From assembly GCF_000426065.1 (NCBI RefSeq), contig NZ_AUEQ01000009.1:248001-312000 (forward strand): 64,000 nt of DNA, read 5' to 3'. This document shows positions 59,459 to 64,000 of the stretch, piece by piece; positions within the stretch are counted from its first letter, which is position 1, and each line of letters starts with the position of its first letter. Origin of the DNA: Mycobacterium sp. URHD0025. Its GTDB lineage: Bacteria > Actinomycetota > Actinomycetes > Mycobacteriales > Mycobacteriaceae. The notes under the pieces are model-generated. The model searched no databases, had not been told where the DNA came from, and was given only the letters and a program-made list of their open reading frames with translations. Both the position numbers and the translations under genes were made by a program.

Positions 59459-60478
59459 GTGACGACTCCGACCACCCTCGCACGAGACGCGGAACCGTTC
59501 TCCCCCGAAACGGTCGATGCCCGGGTGTCCTCCGTAGCCGCCAGCCTCAGGGCTCGGGTGTCCGAGCGCATCGCGAACATCGCTCTGCCCGTTGATGATC
59601 CATCGACCGTCATCGACGCCCTGTCAGGCGGGAAGCACCTGCGCGCCCGAACCCTTTTCCTCGTGGCGCACTCTTTCGGCACGCCCGATCCAGGGTTCGC
59701 CGCGGAAGCCGCCGTCGCTCTCGAGTTGCTCCACACCGCGTCGCTCGTCCACGACGACATCATCGACGGATCTCTGTTCCGCCGGGGACTGCCGTCACTG
59801 CACTCCGCCGCGGACGAGGCCACCGCGATCCTCATCGCAGATCTGCTCATCGCCGTCTCGTTCGAAACCGCAGCAGGCCTCGGCGAGCGCGCCGTCACCC
59901 CGCTCGCTCGTGCCTTCGGACAGCTCTGCCAGGGCCAGCTTCTCGAACCGGCGCTCGAATGGGGTGAGGAAGCCGGGCCCGAAATCAAGAATTACGCGAC
60001 GCTCAAGACAGGCGCTCTCTTCGGAGCGGCCTTCGAGCTCGGTGCCATGGCAGCGTCCTGCGACCCCGCGCTCCAGGATCGCTTCCGAGAGTCGGGGCAG
60101 CGGCTCGGTCTCGCATTCCAACTCACCGACGACCTGCTCGATGTCAGAGACGACGCCCTGAACCTCGGCAAGGATCAGGGGGCCGATCTTCGCAACGGAG
60201 TTCCGACGCTGCCGTTGTGGAGTGCTTATCGTCATCTCGCCGATCTGGGTGAGACTCGTTCGGCCTCAGACCCATCGCTGCGCGACGTCCTGGCCGGCGA
60301 AGCGGGTTCGGATCGCACGTTGCGTTGCACCAAGAAGCGAATCGGCGGGCTGGTCGAGGAATTTCGGACGTTGCTGCCCCCGGCACAGCGACCCGAGACG
60401 CTCGACCTCACGGTGAAAACCGTCCTGGCCGATCTCGACCAATTCTCGAGCAAGGATTGCGGGTCCGACGTTCCGTGA
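59459..60478 (+). CDS. Isoprenyl diphosphate synthase (polyprenyl synthetase family)
   Basis: The 339-residue enzyme condenses isopentenyl diphosphate with allylic diphosphates. It has the first Asp-rich motif DDIID (99-103), the substrate Lys/His/Arg segment GGKHLRAR (57-64), the KTG motif (183-185) and the second motif DDLLD (224-228). Chain length cannot be set confidently by eye. GTG at 59459 follows GGAGAAGGGA; an upstream ATG in frame at 59393 lacks a site and would start inside the operator. It overlaps the LacI gene by 4 bp (GTGA). Its partners, a LacI regulator, a permease and a nitrilase, are unusual for isoprenoid synthesis. Confidence 0.92.
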   Translation: MTTPTTLARDAEPFSPETVDARVSSVAASLRARVSERIANIALPVDDPSTVIDALSGGKHLRARTLFLVAHSFGTPDPGFAAEAAVALELLHTASLVHDDIIDGSLFRRGLPSLHSAADEATAILIADLLIAVSFETAAGLGERAVTPLARAFGQLCQGQLLEPALEWGEEAGPEIKNYATLKTGALFGAAFELGAMAASCDPALQDRFRESGQRLGLAFQLTDDLLDVRDDALNLGKDQGADLRNGVPTLPLWSAYRHLADLGETRSASDPSLRDVLAGEAGSDRTLRCTKKRIGGLVEEFRTLLPPAQRPETLDLTVKTVLADLDQFSSKDCGSDVP

Positions 60479-61491
60479 AGCCCCGCCGTATCACCATCAA
60501 GGACGTCGCGCATGAAGCCGGCGTCTCCGTCGCCACAGCGTCAGAGTCGTTGAACGGAAAGGGACGCGTCGCCGCGGCCACCCGGCAGAACGTCATCGAT
60601 GTCGCGAATCGGCTGGGGTACACGGCAAACCGGATCGCCAAGAGCCTGAATGCGGGCAGGACCGGCTCGCTCGTACTGACGGTCTCCCCCATGGCCGTCC
60701 AGTCGTCGACCACCGATCTGCAACCCGAATGGGACATCGAGTACTACTTCAGAGTCCTCAACGGGGCGAGCGCCGAGGCCTTCCAGCGAGGGTTCCTTCT
60801 GTCGATGCTCCCCTCCCACTTGTCCTCGGAGGCGTTCCTCTCGGCAGCTGACGGCCTCATCGTCGTCGACCCGAGCGATGACGATGAGCTGCTCGCACAA
60901 GTCGCTCGCACCGGCTTGGCCTGCGCCACGATCGGCCGGAACTCCGGCGAGTTCAGCTGGGTGGACAACGACTTCTCCACGGGCACGATGACGGCTCTGG
61001 CTCATCTGAACGCGGTTCGCAGTTCGCGCACGGCGCTGTTCCTGAGCGAGACGAGTTCTTCCTATGTGCGAGACGAGCTCTCGGCGTATCTCGATTGGTG
61101 TTCGACCGTCTCACTCGACCCGATCATCATCCGCTCGCCCGGTCCCCGTGTGGACGAGGCCGAACCGGTGATCCGGGCCGCGCTCGCCTCGCCGGATCGC
61201 CGTTTCGACGCAGTGCTGGCCACGCTCGACACCCTCGCATTCGCGACCGAGCGCAGCGCGCACATGCTGAAGCTGTCCGTCCCCGAAGATCTTCAGGTGG
61301 TCAGTCTCACGGACAGCCGCTACCTCGACTACGGCCTGCAGAAACCGATCACCGCACTCGATCTCCACCCCGTTCGGCTGGGCCAGGTCGCAGTCGAACT
61401 GCTTGTTGCGACGCTCGACGGGGAGACCGGGCGCCGGCGCGAGCTCGTGGACACATCGCTGACCGTCCGAGAGTCGACGCTCGCGGATTGA
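60475..61491 (+). CDS. LacI-family transcriptional regulator
   Basis: The 338-residue protein opens with the LacI helix-turn-helix ITIKDVAHEAGVSVATASES and hinge NRIAKSLNAGRTGSL, followed by a periplasmic-binding-protein-like effector domain (LVLTVSPMAV, GLIVVDPSDDDELL, LQVVSLTDSRYLDYG). It probably controls this unit through the three CGAAWCGWTTYG palindromes at 59384, 63073 and 63126. The effector is unknown; many LacI proteins bind sugars or nucleosides, and a transported substrate of the adjacent permease is the natural guess. GTG at 60475 is translationally coupled to the synthase. Confidence 0.9.
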   Translation: MKPRRITIKDVAHEAGVSVATASESLNGKGRVAAATRQNVIDVANRLGYTANRIAKSLNAGRTGSLVLTVSPMAVQSSTTDLQPEWDIEYYFRVLNGASAEAFQRGFLLSMLPSHLSSEAFLSAADGLIVVDPSDDDELLAQVARTGLACATIGRNSGEFSWVDNDFSTGTMTALAHLNAVRSSRTALFLSETSSSYVRDELSAYLDWCSTVSLDPIIIRSPGPRVDEAEPVIRAALASPDRRFDAVLATLDTLAFATERSAHMLKLSVPEDLQVVSLTDSRYLDYGLQKPITALDLHPVRLGQVAVELLVATLDGETGRRRELVDTSLTVRESTLAD

Positions 61492-61498
61492 CGGCTCC

Positions 61499-63016
61499 TC
61501 ACACGGTCTCCGCGCTGGCGCTGTAGCTTCGCGGTGTCTCGAAGCCAGGCTCGCGCTCCGTTTCGTCGTCGGCCGACTCGTCACGCTCGAAGAGCACGAT
61601 CGTCTGCCCCGTCGAAGCCGCGTGCAATCTCCTTCGATGCACCCAGTTCTCCACGACGACGCCGAGCAGTCCGACCGCCAGAGCCCCGATGATCGTCGAC
61701 CAGTCGCTGGCCCAGCCACCGCCGGTCTCTCGCGGCCACGCCACGTTGGTGATCTGAAATACCAGCCACACAAGCGCAATCCAGCCAACGACGCGGCCCG
61801 CGCGCCCCAGGAAGAGGTCGGGCTCGTCTCTCCACTGACCGCGGACTCGCGCGATGGCCATGCCGAGGATCGGAAACAGGAACGAGATGAAGAAGCCCAC
61901 CGAGGAGAAGGAGATCAGCGCCATCTGAATGCCCTCGCTCTGGAACGGGATGAAGAGCAGCACCGCGATGATCGCTGTGACGATCACCGCGTTCCGCGGC
62001 AGCCCGGTCGATCCGGAAAGGCTCGTGAGGGTACGGGCGAACGGCAGCTCGCCGTTGCGCGCTGTCGCCCAGACGATTCGAGAAACCGTGATCTGAATCG
62101 TCATGAGGCTCGCGGCGAATGCGATGACGAAAAGCGCAAGGACACCGCGGAACATCGGCGCGGGAAGTGCGCCGGCCATGATGGTGACGGCCGGATCCGC
62201 GGCGTTCTCGGGGTTCCTCAAGAAGTCCTCGCTCGGCACCGCGAGAGTGAACGCGAGCGTGCTGAACACCACGATGCTCATGATGGCGAAGAACGAGACC
62301 ACCATCGCACGGGGCACGGCCCGCTTGGGGCGCTTGACTTCCTCGGCGATCGAGCTCGCACTCTCGAAGCCGATCGCGAAGTAACTCGAGAATGCGATGG
62401 CCATCACGAGCGGCGCCGAGAACAGCACCCCCTGGTGTTCGGGAAGTGTTGCCGGTGACAGGTACTCGAGGCCCTGATGGCGCTCGAACACGAGCAGCCA
62501 GATCGCCACCCCGACCGACCCGACCGCCTCGGCGACGATCACCGCGACCACGAGAATCTTGATGAAGACACGCCCAGCGAGATTCACCAGCGTGCTGAAC
62601 GCGAGTATCGCGACCGCCAACCACGTGACGAGCCCGTGATCGACACCCGACAGACCGACGATGGGCGGGATCAGCACCGCCCCGGCGTAAGCGACTGCGG
62701 GAAGCGTGATCAGCAGTGTCCAGATGTAGGTCCACGACGCGAACCAACCGTAGCGAGATCCCAGAAGCCGACGAGACCACTGATAGATACCACCGGAGTC
62801 CGCCCACTTCGAGGCGAGCACGCCCAGCGTGAGCACTACGACGAACTGGCCGGCATAGAGGATGAGGCCGCCCCAGATGAACGCAGGCCCCGACGTTGCC
62901 AGCCCGACGCCGAGAACGCTGTAGACAGCAACGATCGGCGAGACGAACGCGAATGCGACGGACAGAGCGGAAAAGGTGGTGAACTCTCTTTTCATCACCA
63001 TCGGCGCCTCGGCCAT
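61499..63016 (-). CDS. APC-superfamily amino acid/polyamine/amine permease
   Basis: The 505-residue membrane protein has about twelve helices. The first carries FAFVSPIVAVYSVLGVGLAT, with the unwound-helix Gly pattern of APC transporters, followed by WADSGGIYQWSRRLLGSRYG and FSSYFAIGFESASSIAEEVK, which are characteristic. The C-terminal 50 residues are hydrophilic. ATG at 63014-63016 follows AAGGGAG and gives the usual short cytosolic N-terminus. The substrate is probably an amine or amino-acid-like compound. It is convergent with the LacI gene and divergent from the nitrilase gene, with two operator-like sites in the 165-bp spacer, so the two are probably co-regulated. Confidence 0.9.
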   Translation of the reverse strand: MAEAPMVMKREFTTFSALSVAFAFVSPIVAVYSVLGVGLATSGPAFIWGGLILYAGQFVVVLTLGVLASKWADSGGIYQWSRRLLGSRYGWFASWTYIWTLLITLPAVAYAGAVLIPPIVGLSGVDHGLVTWLAVAILAFSTLVNLAGRVFIKILVVAVIVAEAVGSVGVAIWLLVFERHQGLEYLSPATLPEHQGVLFSAPLVMAIAFSSYFAIGFESASSIAEEVKRPKRAVPRAMVVSFFAIMSIVVFSTLAFTLAVPSEDFLRNPENAADPAVTIMAGALPAPMFRGVLALFVIAFAASLMTIQITVSRIVWATARNGELPFARTLTSLSGSTGLPRNAVIVTAIIAVLLFIPFQSEGIQMALISFSSVGFFISFLFPILGMAIARVRGQWRDEPDLFLGRAGRVVGWIALVWLVFQITNVAWPRETGGGWASDWSTIIGALAVGLLGVVVENWVHRRRLHAASTGQTIVLFERDESADDETEREPGFETPRSYSASAETV

Positions 63017-63072
63017 AGTGCTCCCTTGATCCACTGGGTGAGGAGGTGTAGCGGCGCTCACACTACGATGGC

Positions 63073-63084
63073 CGAAACGTTTTG
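63073..63084. promoter_or_regulatory. LacI-type operator, site 2
   Basis: CGAAACGTTTTG, one mismatch from a perfect palindrome, in the divergent spacer between the permease and nitrilase genes, 57 bp from the permease start. Confidence 0.6.
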
Positions 63085-63125
63085 ACAAGACGAGTTAACC
63101 TGCCTTTTACGGCCGGATTGTTGGT

Positions 63126-63137
63126 CGAAACGATTCG
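63126..63137. promoter_or_regulatory. LacI-type operator, site 3
   Basis: CGAAACGATTCG within TCGAA-ACGA-TTCGA, 45 bp before the nitrilase start. Its centre is 53 bp from site 2, close to five helical turns, which would suit cooperative binding. Confidence 0.6.
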
Positions 63138-63181
63138 AGAAACCCCGGCCCACCCGCCCGTCATGGATACTGGAGAGCATT

Positions 63182-63964
63182 ATGAAGCCGCCAAAAACTC
63201 TGCGCCTCAGCGTGATTCAGGAAGCGCCCAGGTCACGGGATCTCGAACGCAACTTCTCCCGTGTCGAAGAGGGTATTGCCGCAGCAGGCGGAACAGACCT
63301 GGTGGTCTTCCCTGAGCTCTTTCTGCCTGGATACCAAACGACCGCCCTCGACGAGATCGCACTGCGGCTTGACGACCCCCGAATCACCGGACTCGCGGAC
63401 CGCTGCCGTTCCACGGACACAGCCCTGCTGGCCGGATTCGTCGAACACGGCCCGGGTGGCTTTTTCGATGCCTACCTCGCCATCGACCGAGACGGCACGA
63501 TCAAGGATCCCATTCGCAAAACGCACCTGTTCGGGACCGAACGCGAGGCGTTCCTCAGTGGTGACACACTCCAACCGGTCACCCTCTGCGACACCACGAT
63601 CGGCGTCCTGAACTGCTTCGAGCTCGAGTTCCCCGAGGTGTCCCGCACCCTCGTCCTCCGCGGGGCCGGCCTTCTCGTGGCGGGGTCGGCGAACATGCAT
63701 CCCTACGAGCGCGATCACGTCATCGCCAGCGCCTCTCGCGCTCTGGAGAATCGGGTCCCGCTGGCTTACGCGAACCGGGTCGGCGACGAGTCCGGGCACA
63801 GCTTTTGCGGATCGAGCCGGATCATCGACCGGGACGGCTCCGTGCTCGCCGCGCTCAACACCGTTGAGACCGGCAGCGTGACTGCCGAGGTGGAGGTCGG
63901 TATGCACAGCGAAGGCGTGGTCGACATGCTCGGTCAGCGCCGCCCCGAGCTCTACGAGTCGTAG
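63182..63964 (+). CDS. Carbon-nitrogen hydrolase (nitrilase superfamily)
   Basis: The 260-residue protein has the Glu-Lys-Cys triad of the superfamily: Glu45 in VVFPELFLPGY, Lys113 in IRKTHLFGTE and Cys145 in GVLNCFELEFPE. The short length and FPELFLPGY fit amidase-type branches rather than true nitrilases. It probably hydrolyses an amide taken up by the divergent APC permease. ATG at 63182 follows GGAGAG. The stop lies 36 bp before the window end; the remaining bases show only an inverted CACACACGTGTG and no gene. Confidence 0.92.
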   Translation: MKPPKTLRLSVIQEAPRSRDLERNFSRVEEGIAAAGGTDLVVFPELFLPGYQTTALDEIALRLDDPRITGLADRCRSTDTALLAGFVEHGPGGFFDAYLAIDRDGTIKDPIRKTHLFGTEREAFLSGDTLQPVTLCDTTIGVLNCFELEFPEVSRTLVLRGAGLLVAGSANMHPYERDHVIASASRALENRVPLAYANRVGDESGHSFCGSSRIIDRDGSVLAALNTVETGSVTAEVEVGMHSEGVVDMLGQRRPELYES

Positions 63965-64000
63965 AGGGAATCAGCGCTCACACACGTGTGCGGGCCCGGG

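Noticed and set aside
1..64000. tRNA genes, rRNA genes, integrase or attachment sites marking a genomic island
   Set aside because: None could be recognised by reading; a tRNAscan-SE run and comparison with a related genome lacking the locus would settle this.

Overview
The window looks like chromosome of a GC-rich, probably fast-growing mycobacterium (Mycolicibacterium-like). Support: a complete type VII secretion (ESX) locus with EccA, EccB, EccC, EccD, EccE, MycP, EspG, EspI, a PE/PPE pair and WXG100 proteins, plus a DUF5336 (34-kDa antigen-like) membrane protein. No tRNA, rRNA, CRISPR array or insertion sequence was seen. Species and ESX subtype cannot be fixed by eye. The fused EccC with EccA, PE/PPE and a MinD-like ATPase recalls ESX-2, while the EspC/EspA-, EspH- and EspL-like genes recall ESX-1.

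Layout. 1-3.3 kb: housekeeping flank (PadR regulator tail, small membrane protein, glycerol kinase, methyltransferase). 3.3-6.2 kb: MinD/EspI-like ATPase and EccA (minus). 6.3-11.8 kb (plus): EspH-like, EspL/YbaB-like, EspC-like, EspA/EspE-like, PE, PPE, EspG and an Esx pair, closed by a strong hairpin. 11.9-15.8 kb (plus, locally AT-richer): a second EspG-like protein, a ketosynthase-III-fold protein that seems to lack two of its three catalytic residues, a small helical protein and an EspB-like WXG protein. The first three of these genes overlap. 15.8-41.5 kb (minus): one long tightly packed gene string read from 41.5 kb downward: YbaB-like, WXG-like, a 6,971-residue giant protein, two small unknowns, a multi-domain immunity-like protein, then a second delivery set (an orphan copy of the giant's N-terminal domain, YbaB-like, WXG-like). 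41.7-50.2 kb (minus): eccC-eccD-mycP-espI. 50.3-55.9 kb: a second eccD (plus), eccB (minus), eccE and a DUF5336 gene (plus). 55.8-59.3 kb: acyltransferase, glutamate-cysteine-ligase-like protein and methyltransferase. 59.4-64 kb: a separate metabolic unit of isoprenyl diphosphate synthase, LacI regulator, APC transporter and nitrilase-family amidase, linked by three copies of one operator-like palindrome.

The centrepiece is the giant protein. After a CpnT-like WXG100-type N-terminus and a long disordered linker it carries, by my reading, six papain-fold glutamine-deamidase-like (Tox-PL) domains, eight DUF1023 alpha/beta-hydrolase domains, one glycerophosphodiester phosphodiesterase domain, six GNAT-like domains and three C-terminal repeats of about 105 residues. 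Four of the hydrolase domains arose by an in-register duplication of a 933-residue two-domain unit. Effector delivery by the neighbouring ESX machine and neutralisation by the downstream Imm35/DUF600-like protein are inferences from gene order and domain types, not something the sequence proves.
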